Source: Novacetimonas pomaceti
Lineage (GTDB): Bacteria; Pseudomonadota; Alphaproteobacteria; Acetobacterales; Acetobacteraceae
Assembly (NCBI RefSeq): GCF_003207955.1
Contig: NZ_NOXG01000004.1
Location: 62,001-126,000, forward strand
DNA: 64,000 bases
Reading direction: 5' to 3'
Position 1 is the stretch's first letter. Each line of letters starts with the position of its first letter. Positions 44,476-52,984 of this stretch are shown piece by piece. The position numbers were made by a program, and so were the translations under genes. A model generated the notes under the pieces. It was not told where the DNA came from. It did not search any database and saw nothing but the letters and a program-made list of their open reading frames with translations.

Positions 44476-45468
44476 TTAGCGCACGATGCCGATTCTTGCA
44501 CCAGTCCCGAAGGCGCTGGCGTGCAGGTGGATCGCCGATACCGGCACACCCTGCGCCACAAGGGCGCGCGCGATCGTCCGGCCGCGCAGGATCGCAAGCG
44601 ACATCGCCTGCGCCTGTCCCCCCGCGCTGGCGGAGGTGGCGTCGCCGTACCCGTTGACCGCGATGTCGCTGTCGCCGCGCGTGCTCACCAGATTGGAAAT
44701 CGTGCGGTCCTGCCCCGGCTGCATCTGGTCGGATCCCGCCTCGAAACGCACGGCCTTGCCCTGATCTTCGGCAAGCCGGTAGTCGGGCAGGGGACGGCTG
44801 ATGACATCGTTGCCGCCCATGGCCCCGACCCCGTCAAGGACCACCGGCGCGGGCGGGGCCGCGGCAAGGGCGGGCAGGTTCTTGGGCAGGACCTGTTCAT
44901 CGGTGGGCAGGGCGGACGTGACCTCCGGCATCGCGATCGGGGCGTCCGTCGCGCCGGTGCCCGTTGCGCCGGCGGCGGGCGCCGTGGCCTTCTGCGGCGC
45001 GGGCGTGGCCGCAGCGAACGAGGCGGACTGCGCGCCGCCGGCACGGGTGTCGGTCACGGGCGGGGGCGGCACGTCCGCGACGGAGGGAATCGGCCCCATC
45101 GTCGCGTCCTGCCGGTGGATCAGGTTGCGCTGCGCCTCCAGGTTCGTGGTGATGTCGTCGCGCAGGTCCTGCGATGGCAGGACGGGCGGGTCCTTGGGGC
45201 CGAGGCCGATATGGGGATAGGGATCGTGCGCGCCCGGCGGCGGGGGGCGCTGCTGCCCGATGACGCCGCCCTGGTGGGTGTGGTACCAGTCCGTCAGGGT
45301 ATCGACCGCGTCGCGGTGGCCCGAACATCCGCCCAGTACGGCCATGCCCGCCACGACCCATGCCATGCGCGCCCCGCCGCCCGATGCGTGGCCGATAATC
45401 CGCCGGATAACGCGCCGGTGCGTAAAAAAGGAGGCACCGGAACTTGGCGCGGGCGCAGGATTGCCCAT
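44476..45468 (-). CDS. OmpA-like lipoprotein
   Basis: About 330 residues. A hydrophobic segment MAWVVAGMAVLGGC ends in a lipobox (LGGC). A long Pro/Ala-rich linker leads to an OmpA-like C-terminal half: VRFEAGSDQMQPGQ, then VNGYGDATSASAGGQAQAMSLAILRGRTIARALVAQGVP. This looks like a peptidoglycan-proximal outer-membrane lipoprotein. GGAG 5 bases before ATG 45468 supports a start with about 34 residues before the lipobox helix; ATG 45366 would place the signal directly at the N-terminus and is a real alternative. Confidence 0.78.
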   Translation of the reverse strand: MGNPAPAPSSGASFFTHRRVIRRIIGHASGGGARMAWVVAGMAVLGGCSGHRDAVDTLTDWYHTHQGGVIGQQRPPPPGAHDPYPHIGLGPKDPPVLPSQDLRDDITTNLEAQRNLIHRQDATMGPIPSVADVPPPPVTDTRAGGAQSASFAAATPAPQKATAPAAGATGTGATDAPIAMPEVTSALPTDEQVLPKNLPALAAAPPAPVVLDGVGAMGGNDVISRPLPDYRLAEDQGKAVRFEAGSDQMQPGQDRTISNLVSTRGDSDIAVNGYGDATSASAGGQAQAMSLAILRGRTIARALVAQGVPVSAIHLHASAFGTGARIGIVR

Positions 45469-45609
45469 ATCCACTCCGTCAAAAGAAAACTGTCACACGA
45501 TAGCTTCCTACTACCCTGTCGCGCCCGTCTTAGCGAGGGGCGGTTCCACCCGATGATGCGGACGGGGCTTGGCACCGCGTCCAAGGCAGCGCAGGATAGG
45601 AGGATGACT

Positions 45610-46314
45610 ATGCCAGCCCCGGAGAAGAGGGAGAGCCCCATGAACGGCATGCAGCCGAAAGATCGCGTCCGCATGGATGACGAGGATCCCCGCGATCCCG
45701 ACATCCCCGAACCCCAAGGCCCGGAGACCGAGGAACCCGATCGCAACCGCACGCTCTCCTCGCCCATCAGCGAACTGGAAAGCCGCCTGTTCGATCAGCG
45801 CAAGGTGCTGGTGTTCGGCCCCATCAATGACAAGATCGCCCGTGACGTCACGGGGCGCCTGCTGGCGCTGGCCGGGGCGTCGGACCGGCCGATCGACGTG
45901 TATGTCAATTCGCCCGGTGGCCATGTCGAAAGCGGTGACACCATCCACGACATGATCCGCTTTGTCGATTCGGTGGCGCCGGTCAACATGATCGGCACCG
46001 GCTGGGTCGCGTCGGCCGGGGCGCTGATTTTCGCCGCGGGCAACAGGGAGCGGCGCTTCTGCCTGCCCAACACGCGTTTCCTGCTGCACCAGCCGATGGG
46101 CGGCGTGCGCGGTCCGGCGACGGACATCGACATCGAGGCGCGCGAGATCGTCAAGATGCGCGAACGGCTGAACCGCCTGTTCGCGCGTGAAACCGGGCAG
46201 TCCTATGAAAAGGTCTGCAAGGATACGGATCGCAATTACTGGATGTCCGCGCAGGAGGCCATCGACTATGGCCTGGTCACCCGCGTGATCGACAAGATCT
46301 CCGACATTCATTGA
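45610..46314 (+). CDS. clpP: ClpP-family serine protease subunit with an acidic N-terminal extension
   Basis: 234 residues. ClpP core with catalytic Ser in GWVASAGALIFAAG (Ser 135), His in RFLLHQPMGG (His 160) and Asp in the DTDRNYWMSAQEAIDYGLV region; NSPGGHVESGD is the oxyanion segment. About 50 acidic residues precede the core (PRDPDIPEPQGPETEEPDRN), absent from usual ClpP. No clpX is adjacent, so this may be an extra ClpP. AGGAGG (45598-45603) stands 6 bases before ATG 45610; ATG 45640 is a shorter option. Confidence 0.9.
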   Translation: MPAPEKRESPMNGMQPKDRVRMDDEDPRDPDIPEPQGPETEEPDRNRTLSSPISELESRLFDQRKVLVFGPINDKIARDVTGRLLALAGASDRPIDVYVNSPGGHVESGDTIHDMIRFVDSVAPVNMIGTGWVASAGALIFAAGNRERRFCLPNTRFLLHQPMGGVRGPATDIDIEAREIVKMRERLNRLFARETGQSYEKVCKDTDRNYWMSAQEAIDYGLVTRVIDKISDIH

Positions 46315-46427
46315 TCCATGACAAGGGCGGCGGTCCCAGCAGGTTCCATACTGCCGGGGCCGTCACGGCGCACACAACAGGGTCCGTCAGGAATCCAGCG
46401 TCCCTGCGCAATGAAGAGCAGTTCCTT

Positions 46428-46481
46428 GCCCCGTCCGCGCGGACGTGATCATGCGCGGACCGGGCGACGGGCTGTTTTTTT
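46428..46481 (+). terminator. Terminator after the ClpP gene
   Basis: Nested hairpin: outer GCCCCGTC with GACGGGC, inner GTCCGCGC with GCGCGGAC, ending GCTG and a run of seven T (46475-46481). Lies 113 bases after the stop. Confidence 0.65.
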
Positions 46482-46536
46482 GATGCCAGCCGAGCGGTGA
46501 GTTCCAGCGATACCGTTTCGATCAGCGAGCTGACAC

Positions 46537-47538
46537 ATGAATTCACTTTCAGACATCTATACCAATCTGCCAGAAGCGCGCGATCCCGGCATGGCCACGC
46601 CCGAAGCCGTGGCAAAGGCCGATTACACCGCCCGCCACTGGTCCAGTCCGGTGGCCGGCCCGCTGCGGCCCGGTTCGGCCGAACACAAGCGCGCCGTGGC
46701 CGAGATGTTCCGCGATACGTTCAATCCGTACAGGCCCTCGGTCATCGACTGGCCCAAGCTGGACCCCGAGACGCTGCACCGCGTGACCTCCCTGCCGATC
46801 TGGGACATCGCCGTCCAGACCGAGGGCAAGGCCCGCCTGCGCATGGCCGCGTACGCCCGCCTGATTGACGACCCGGACATGAAGGACGCCCTGTCGCGCA
46901 ACGCGTGGGAGGAAAACCGCCACAAGGAAGTCCTGTCCAAGATGGTGGAGGCATACGGCATCCCGCTGGCGTCGGAGCCCACCTATCACGAGCCGCGCGA
47001 TGTTGAATGGGCCTATCTTGTCACCGGCTTTTCCGAATGCGTGGACAGCTTCTTCGCCTTCGGCCTGTTCGAGGTGGCGAAGCGTTCCGGCTTTTTCCCG
47101 CAGCCGCTGATCGATACGTTCGAGCCGGTGATGCAGGAGGAATGCCGCCATATCCTGCTGTTCGCCAACTGGCTGGCATGGCACCGCGCGACGATGCCGC
47201 TGTGGCAGCGCCCGTGGTTCGAGATCCGCGTCCTCGCGGTGTGGGTGTTCCTGGTGTACGAACGGCTGGGCATGGCCAAGACCATGGACGCCGAGGGCAA
47301 TGTCCATGAACAGGACAACAACTTCACCGTCAACGGCACCAAGGAGGTGGCGGCCATGGACATGCCGCTGCGTGATTTCCTTGACCTGTGCCTCAATGAG
47401 AACGAGCGGCGCTTTGCCGGCTATGACCCGCGGCTGCTGCGGCCGAAGCTGGCGCCGAACCTTGCTCGGTTCCTGCGCTTTTTCCTGCCGCGCACCCCGC
47501 GCTCGCGCGCGCTGGAAAGCGGGCAGGCCGCGGCCTGA
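46537..47538 (+). CDS. Ferritin-like di-iron domain protein
   Basis: 333 residues. Two metal-ligand motifs of the ferritin/di-iron type: AWEENRHKEVL (ExxH, about residue 127) and MQEECRHILLF (ExxH, about 200), each in a predicted helix. WAYLVTGFSECVDSFFAFGLFEVAK lies between. C-terminal part is basic and ends after a membrane-near FLRFFLPRTPRSRALES. Such proteins include di-iron oxygenases and oxidases; the substrate is unknown here. Length and absence of a haem or flavin motif exclude other oxidoreductases. Stands alone, convergent with the next gene. Confidence 0.72.
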   Translation: MNSLSDIYTNLPEARDPGMATPEAVAKADYTARHWSSPVAGPLRPGSAEHKRAVAEMFRDTFNPYRPSVIDWPKLDPETLHRVTSLPIWDIAVQTEGKARLRMAAYARLIDDPDMKDALSRNAWEENRHKEVLSKMVEAYGIPLASEPTYHEPRDVEWAYLVTGFSECVDSFFAFGLFEVAKRSGFFPQPLIDTFEPVMQEECRHILLFANWLAWHRATMPLWQRPWFEIRVLAVWVFLVYERLGMAKTMDAEGNVHEQDNNFTVNGTKEVAAMDMPLRDFLDLCLNENERRFAGYDPRLLRPKLAPNLARFLRFFLPRTPRSRALESGQAAA

Positions 47539-47626
47539 GCACGTTTCCCGCCCATGCCGCGCGGCAGTGGGCGGGACGGCTGGTTCCCGCTGCGTTGCAT
47601 GATCGTGGCGCAACGGGCGTGCCTTC

Positions 47627-48142
47627 CTACAGCGTCGCCTTTGCCGGGGCGGGGGCGAAGTCAAGCTGCCCGAGATAGGCATGGCGCTTGGCGGGCACGA
47701 TGTCGCCGATCTGGCTGCCGCTGATGCGGGCATAGCCGAATACCTTGCTTTCCTCTTCGTCCGACCCGATGGCGAGACCTGCGAAATTCTGGCCTTTCTC
47801 ATCGCTCAGGTGCCAGACGTCGCCGCGCACCACCGCATCGAACTTGTAACGGAAACCCGGCAGGACCTTTGTCAGGACCGGGCTCAGCACATCCGTCACA
47901 TCCAGCGCGCTGCGCACGAATTCGGTGCAGAATTCGTCCGGGGCGAAATATCCCTTCATCTCCGGCGTCATCAGGATCAGGCCCGGCCGGATGCCTTCGT
48001 TCGACACCAGGCGGCTGCGGATCACGAGCTTGGGTTCGTCACGTGAGATTTCGGAGGTCAGCATGACCGTTCCCACCGGAACGGCAAGCAGGTCGGGCAC
48101 GACCTTCATCTGTGTCAGGGGAAGGGTGGACAGGGTGGTCAT
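47627..48142 (-). CDS. Hypothetical protein of 171 residues
   Basis: Starts MTTLSTLPLTQMKVVPDLL and contains VGTVMLTSEISRDEPKLVIRSRLVSNEGIRPGLILMTPEMKGYF, GFRYKFDAVVRGDVWHLSD and GYARISGSQIGDIVPAKRHAYLG. No signal peptide or membrane helix; beta-rich. Not recognised. GGAGA 7 bases before ATG 48142 fixes the start although the frame is open far upstream. Confidence 0.72.
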   Translation of the reverse strand: MTTLSTLPLTQMKVVPDLLAVPVGTVMLTSEISRDEPKLVIRSRLVSNEGIRPGLILMTPEMKGYFAPDEFCTEFVRSALDVTDVLSPVLTKVLPGFRYKFDAVVRGDVWHLSDEKGQNFAGLAIGSDEEESKVFGYARISGSQIGDIVPAKRHAYLGQLDFAPAPAKATL

Positions 48143-48583
48143 CGGTTGTCTCCGCTTGCGTGCGATATCCTGCCAAGAAGACGGCCGGGCGACTGTGCGC
48201 TTACTGTCCGGCCGACGCAACCGGCCGGTGGCCCAGCCGTCCGGCTGGGGTATGGCTCGGTCGCGTCTGTCGCGGGGCGCGCGGCAGGGGGCGTGGGGCC
48301 TCCATTCTGATGAGGTGATGGAGAAGCGGCGGAATATGATGAAAAACCACGGATTAGACCACGCGGTCACCTGACGGCCGGCCCGGCGGCGGCGGCTGTC
48401 GCCGCCATGACGGGTGGCCTGCCCGCGACGCAGGGCCTTCAGCTATGGGTGAGGATATTGGATCTTCCCCAAAGACGGCGTTATCCTGCCCTTCCGACCC
48501 GGGGGCCTGTCGCGCATGGACAGCCTGAGGCACAGGCGAAGGGGCTGGGTAACAGGGCAAGTGCGATGAGCGGAGGACGGATG
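48143..48583. other. Divergent gap upstream of the glycine-rich protein gene
   Basis: 441 bases between two outward-facing genes. GC-rich, with a short AT-richer patch at about 48318-48360. No gene, repeat copy or convincing operator was recognised. Confidence 0.4.
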
Positions 48584-49021
48584 ATGGTCGGATATGGAAG
48601 AAATACCCCAAGGCGGCTTCTGGTGGCGGGATTGCTGATGGTGGGCATGGTTGGCGCGACGGGCGTGGCGCAGGCACGTCCCAACCCCGCCAGTGGCGGC
48701 GGCAACGCCAATGGCGGAACTTATGGCGGGGCCTACGGCGCGGGCTATAACGGCGACAGTCGCCTGGACAATTATGGACCCAGCGGTACGATGCCGCAGT
48801 ACAGCGCCCCCGAAATGGGCACCGGCAGCGGGGATGGAATTCCCGGCAATGGCAACGGTTACGGTGGCGGCTATGGCGACGGGGGCGGCATCCAGCCACA
48901 GAGCACCATCCCCGGTGGCTCCAGCGAGGCCGTGCCCGGCATGGGATCGCCCGATGGCGGGACGTTCAGCAACATGAACATGGGTGGCGTGGACAGTTCC
49001 GCCCCTCCGGGCATGAACTGA
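48584..49021 (+). CDS. Exported glycine-rich protein
   Basis: 145 residues. Signal peptide MVGYGRNTPRRLLVAGLLM ending VAQA, then a low-complexity mature part rich in Gly, Asn, Tyr and Ser (NANGGTYGGAYGAGYNG and similar). Such proteins are often cell-surface or intrinsically disordered; no family is recognised. GGAGG at 48572-48576 is 7 bases from ATG 48584, so this start is preferred over the ATGs at 48566 and 48581. Confidence 0.75.
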   Translation: MVGYGRNTPRRLLVAGLLMVGMVGATGVAQARPNPASGGGNANGGTYGGAYGAGYNGDSRLDNYGPSGTMPQYSAPEMGTGSGDGIPGNGNGYGGGYGDGGGIQPQSTIPGGSSEAVPGMGSPDGGTFSNMNMGGVDSSAPPGMN

Positions 49022-49032
49022 GTGGGGATCGC

Positions 49033-49602
49033 GTGGCGCGCCCTTCCATGTCCCTGACGCCGGGGCCGTCGCCTGTACGGTACAGTGTGGAGACACGCTG
49101 GCTGCACTGGCTGACGGCGGTGATGGTGCTGGTGCAGTTCGGCCTTGGCGAAGGCTGGGGCTTCCTGCCGCGCGGCACGCCCCCGCGACTGTGGATGATC
49201 GCGGCCCATACCTCGATCGGGGTGCTGCTGGCGGCGACGTTCCTGACCCGGATCGTATGGGCCGTGACCGGCGGGCGGGCCATACGGTTCCCGGTGATCA
49301 CCCCGCTCGACCATCTTGCCCGTCTGGTCCACTGGCTGCTGTATGTCATGCTGGGGACGGAAATCGGGCTGGGCTACATGCTGCGCTGGTCGCGCGGGCG
49401 GCCCGTCATGGCGTTTGGCGTGCCGATCAATTCCCCGTTCGCCGATATGGGCGTGGCGGTACAGCGGGTCGTGGGACAGTGCCATCACTGGCTGGCCTGG
49501 GGCCTGATCGTGGTCGCGGGCCTTCATGCGCTGGCGGCCATCTATCATGCCGTCATCTGCCGCGATGGCGTGCTGCAGCGGATGCTGCCACAGCGCGGGT
49601 AA
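49033..49602 (+). CDS. Cytochrome b561
   Basis: 189 residues, four predicted membrane helices. Haem His candidates: RWLHWLTAV (TM1), AAHTSIGVLL (TM2), LVHWLLYVML (TM3) and HHWLAWGLIVVAGLHALAAIYHAV (TM4), the usual b561 pattern. Transfers electrons between the quinone pool and periplasmic acceptors such as superoxide. GTG start 11 bases after the preceding stop, with GGGGA upstream; an internal ATG at 49048 is possible. May be co-transcribed with the glycine-rich protein gene. Confidence 0.9.
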   Translation: MARPSMSLTPGPSPVRYSVETRWLHWLTAVMVLVQFGLGEGWGFLPRGTPPRLWMIAAHTSIGVLLAATFLTRIVWAVTGGRAIRFPVITPLDHLARLVHWLLYVMLGTEIGLGYMLRWSRGRPVMAFGVPINSPFADMGVAVQRVVGQCHHWLAWGLIVVAGLHALAAIYHAVICRDGVLQRMLPQRG

Positions 49603-50340
49603 TCCCCGCGCCAAAGCATTACATAATTGTAATCATGCTGAATGGCCATGCGCCTGCCGTGGCAGGCATCGTGAATGATTCCGCGATACGATAGGACTAT
49701 ATTCCTGAGAAAATAGCAAATCAGTGGGACTGTATTGGCCCAAGTATAGGATAGTATTCTTATTATTATCTGGAGAATCCGCAAATATTCCCTGGCAAAG
49801 CCGAACATATACGGAATATGTTGAAATCTTGCCGGAAATGTCGCAATTCAGGCGAAAAATAAAAATATTTCTGGGAAAACAGGCCGGGAAAATGGCGGCC
49901 AAAGTTGGGAAAATTCGAATTAATACATTGATAAATAACAATAATACAGGATGGTCGCCCATATCCCCTTAGCCGGGCGCCGCGTGCATTCAATTTCATT
50001 GCATCAGATATGTATCTTTGCCCTTGCCATCCGGTGCCAGTTTCTTTAATAAATCTCTATCCTTGAAACAGGTATCATTCAGAATTTTATTTGTACATCT
50101 GCTCATGCCTCAGGGGCATGCGAGATCTGCCATCACGAGACCCGAAGTATAGATGTGCATGCTATAATATAAAAAACAGAAAAAGTGATATTCGTTTGAT
50201 GGTTTCGAAGTGATATTCGATACCAGGCAGGATGTTTACATTTCTTGCCATGATGCCTCCGGGCATGTGGCGGCGGCAGGCCGCGATATCCGTCCGGTAC
50301 CGTATTCCTGACCAGCTTTCGACCGTGGACCCATGACCCG
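49603..50340. other. AT-rich gene-free region before the c-di-GMP phosphodiesterase
   Basis: 738 bases. From about 49610 to 50200 the composition is strikingly AT-rich compared with the flanks. Short open frames on both strands (for example 49724-49972 rightward and 49633-49962 leftward) have no coding signatures or ribosome-binding sites. A TATAAT occurs at 50163-50168, and a small hairpin CATGCC/GGGCATG near 50104-50120. The region may hold the regulatory DNA of the next gene, an unknown small RNA, or a decayed insertion. Confidence 0.5.
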
Positions 50341-52530
50341 ATGAACAAGATCGATACAAAAAACGAGCCTACTCCGCCGCCAATGGATGCCATGGTCGGT
50401 CTTGACCTGCTGGAACAGGCATCGGACGGCGTCGTCATCATTGATGACAAGAACAGGATCGTCTTTTTCAACAGCGCGGCCGAAGCGCTGTGGGGTTATG
50501 CCAAGCACGAGGTGCTGGGCCGGAACGTAAGCTGCCTTGTCCCCAGCATCTATCGCCAGCAGCATGACGGCTATATCGATGCCAACCGCAAGACGGGCAT
50601 TAACAAGATCGTCGGCACCTCGCGCGAGGTCACGTTCGAAAGCAAGAGCGGCGATTATATTTCCGGCGAGATGTCGATATCGACCGCGCTGATCGGGCCG
50701 GAGAAAAAGCGCTACTACATGGCGTTCATGAAGGGCGTGACGGAAGAGGGACACCGCAAGCGGCTGCTGGACCTCCAGAAGAGCGTCTTCGACGCCCTGT
50801 CGGGCGAAACCGTGATCCAGGACGTGGCGGACATGATCTGCCAGGAGGTCGAGGGCTTTGTGCCCAATACGGTCGCCGTCCTGATGCTTCTGGGCGAGGA
50901 CGGGCACCTGCAGATCCTCTCCGGTCCCGGTCTGCCGCGCCGTTTCGCGCTGGCGCTGGAACGGATGGACCTGACGCCCGCCGACCTGCAGGCGCTGGAT
51001 CAGGACCCGACCGAGGCCATGTCCATCGTGTGGGAAAGCTATCACGCGCTGGGCGTGTCGCTGGGCCTGTATTCGTGCTGGGCGCTGGGAATCAGGAACC
51101 GCAAGGGGCGCACGCTTGGCATCTTCGCCCTGTATTCGCGCAACCAGCACAAGCTGAGCAACTGGCCGCAGAAGATCGTCGAAGGGTGCGTGCCGTTCTG
51201 CGGCCTTGTCATCGAACAGCACGAGGCGCGGCAGCACATTTCCCAGCTGTCGAATTATGACCCGCTGACAGGATTCCTGAACCGTTCGGTCGCCCACCGG
51301 ATGATCAAGACGATGATCTCGCTGCCCAACGATGCGCAGTTCGCGATCTACATGATTGATATCGACCGTTTCCGCGACATCAATGACGCGCTGGGCCACG
51401 TCAATGGCGACGCGTTCCTGAAGACGGTGGCGGAACGGCTCAAGAGCCTGTCGCGCAGCAATTACATCCTCAGCCGTTCCGGCGCGAACGAGTTCATTGT
51501 CATCGTGCCCAATATCAGCGGCCCGGCGGTGATGGAACTTGCGCGCAAAATCATGAACACCATGCGCGAGCCGATCAATATCTCGGGCAACCAGATCGTG
51601 GGGACGGTCTGCATCGGGATCAGCCAGTTTCCGGAACATGGGCCGGATGGTGAATCGCTGCTCAGCTACGCCGAACAGGCGATGCGCAATGCCAAGAAGC
51701 AGGGACCGGGCACGTTCCGGGTTGCCTCCAACGAGGATAACAAGGCGGCGCAGGATCGTCTGGTACTCGGGCTTGCGCTGCGGGAATCCATCGCTGATGG
51801 CCTGCTGACGCTTTATTACCAGCCGCAGGTGAAAACCAGCACGGGGGAACTGTACGGGGTGGAGGCCCTGTCGCGGTGGAACCATCCGACGCTGGGCAAC
51901 ATCTATCCCTCGCGCTTTATCGCGGTGGCGGAGGAAACCGGCCAGATCGAGGCCATCGGCAAATGGTCGCTGGAACAGGCGATGCGTCAGATCACGCAGT
52001 GGGACCGGGCGGGCGTCCATGTGCCAACCGTTTCGGTCAACCTGTCGGCGGGTCACTTCAGGGATCGTTCGCTACCGGGATACCTGTCCAACCTGCTGAG
52101 TGAATATTCCGTGCCGGCCCATCGCCTGACGGTGGAAATCACCGAAAGCATCATGATGGAAAAAAATGGCGATACGCTTGGCGTGCTGGACAAGATCCGC
52201 AATCTGGGCATCGGCCTGTCGATGGATGATTTCGGGACGGGGTATTCCTCCCTGTCGCGTCTGATGCGCCTGCCGCTGACTGAAATCAAGATCGACCGCA
52301 GCTTCATCATGAACCTCGATCACGACGCCAACGCGCAGGCGGTGACCACGGCGGTTGTCGGCATCGGTTCGCGCCTTGGCATGGCCGTGGTGACCGAGGG
52401 CGTGGAAACCGAACAGCAGTACGAGATGCTCAAGGCCCTGAACTGCGACGTGATGCAGGGATACCTGTTCGCGCGTCCGATGCCCCCGGAAGAAGTGGAA
52501 AAATGGGTCCACGCGCGAGAGGCCAAATAA
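50341..52530 (+). CDS. PAS-GAF-GGDEF-EAL protein, probable c-di-GMP phosphodiesterase
   Basis: 729 residues, cytoplasmic. PAS (about 20-130), GAF (about 150-295), degenerate GGDEF (about 300-455; the signature reads SGANEF at 380-385), intact EAL (about 475-720): YGVEALSRWNHP, VNLSAGHF, EITES, DDFGTGYSSLSRL, IKIDRSF, TEGVETEQQ, QGYLFARPM. A hydrolysing EAL and a broken GGDEF predict phosphodiesterase activity. It resembles the PDEA/DGC proteins that tune cellulose synthesis in Komagataeibacter. In E. coli DosP the PAS haem ligand is the His of YIRHNREGG; the same place here reads YIDANRKTG, so haem binding of that type is unlikely. No clear ribosome-binding site. Confidence 0.9.
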   Translation: MNKIDTKNEPTPPPMDAMVGLDLLEQASDGVVIIDDKNRIVFFNSAAEALWGYAKHEVLGRNVSCLVPSIYRQQHDGYIDANRKTGINKIVGTSREVTFESKSGDYISGEMSISTALIGPEKKRYYMAFMKGVTEEGHRKRLLDLQKSVFDALSGETVIQDVADMICQEVEGFVPNTVAVLMLLGEDGHLQILSGPGLPRRFALALERMDLTPADLQALDQDPTEAMSIVWESYHALGVSLGLYSCWALGIRNRKGRTLGIFALYSRNQHKLSNWPQKIVEGCVPFCGLVIEQHEARQHISQLSNYDPLTGFLNRSVAHRMIKTMISLPNDAQFAIYMIDIDRFRDINDALGHVNGDAFLKTVAERLKSLSRSNYILSRSGANEFIVIVPNISGPAVMELARKIMNTMREPINISGNQIVGTVCIGISQFPEHGPDGESLLSYAEQAMRNAKKQGPGTFRVASNEDNKAAQDRLVLGLALRESIADGLLTLYYQPQVKTSTGELYGVEALSRWNHPTLGNIYPSRFIAVAEETGQIEAIGKWSLEQAMRQITQWDRAGVHVPTVSVNLSAGHFRDRSLPGYLSNLLSEYSVPAHRLTVEITESIMMEKNGDTLGVLDKIRNLGIGLSMDDFGTGYSSLSRLMRLPLTEIKIDRSFIMNLDHDANAQAVTTAVVGIGSRLGMAVVTEGVETEQQYEMLKALNCDVMQGYLFARPMPPEEVEKWVHAREAK

Positions 52531-52646
52531 AAGGCCATTTGAAACCAGCTGGCTGATAAAAATCACAAAAGTTTCTGGGCGCCGCCTTTTTCCCAAAAGG
52601 CGGCGTCTTGCTGACTGAAGCGTTTTCCAGAATTTTCTTGGGGCGT
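52531..52646 (+). repeat. Palindromic intergenic repeat, copy E1 (truncated)
   Basis: Begins within two bases of the phosphodiesterase stop: CCATTTGAAACCAGCTGGCTGATAAAAATCAC, outer arm AAAAGTTTCTGGGCG, hairpin 1 GCCGCCTTTTTCCCAAAAGGCGGC (52582-52605). Hairpin 2 is badly decayed (GAAGCGTTTTCCAGAATTTTC) and the right arm is lost where copy E2 begins. Confidence 0.75.
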
Positions 52647-52813
52647 GTTGTCAGCTGATAAAATAATAAAAGTTTTTGGGTGTCGCCTTTTTTCAAAAAG
52701 GTGACGTCTTTCGAAGCTTTTTGAAAAAATATTCACCAAAAACCTTTCATAATTTCAGTTTATTACTGAGCTTATTCTTTAAATATTCTCTTTTGGTTGC
52801 AGTCTTTTGTTCC
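52647..52813 (+). repeat. Palindromic intergenic repeat, copy E2 (tandem with E1)
   Basis: GTTGTCAGCTGATAAAATAA, outer arm AAAAGTTTTTGGGTG, hairpin 1 GTCGCCTTTTTTCAAAAAGGTGAC (52682-52705), hairpin 2 GAAGCTTTTTGAAAAAATATTC, outer arm CACCAAAAACCTTTC, then ATAATTTCAGTTTATTACTGAG. The right end is probably near GTCTTTTGTTCC at 52802-52813. The remaining 171 bases to the next start carry no other feature. Confidence 0.82.
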
Positions 52814-52984
52814 ACACGGAAACGGCAGCGTCCTGCATGGACGGGGCAATGCATGATCGCCGGCTCTGCCGTTCGTCCTGCCGTGGCACATATTGTCATC
52901 TGCGGGATGCCTGTTTGCGGTTGTAGGGAACGCTGCTGTTCTCCCATGATGACTGCCGGTCGTACGGTGGCGAAGGGAAACGGG

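Noticed and set aside
49724..49972. Rightward 82-codon open frame in the AT-rich island
   Set aside because: No ribosome-binding site, Lys/Ile/Asn-rich by base composition, no recognisable motif.
50236..52056. Long leftward open frame opposite the phosphodiesterase
   Set aside because: The plus strand carries intact PAS and EAL signatures; the opposite frame is an Arg/His-rich shadow.
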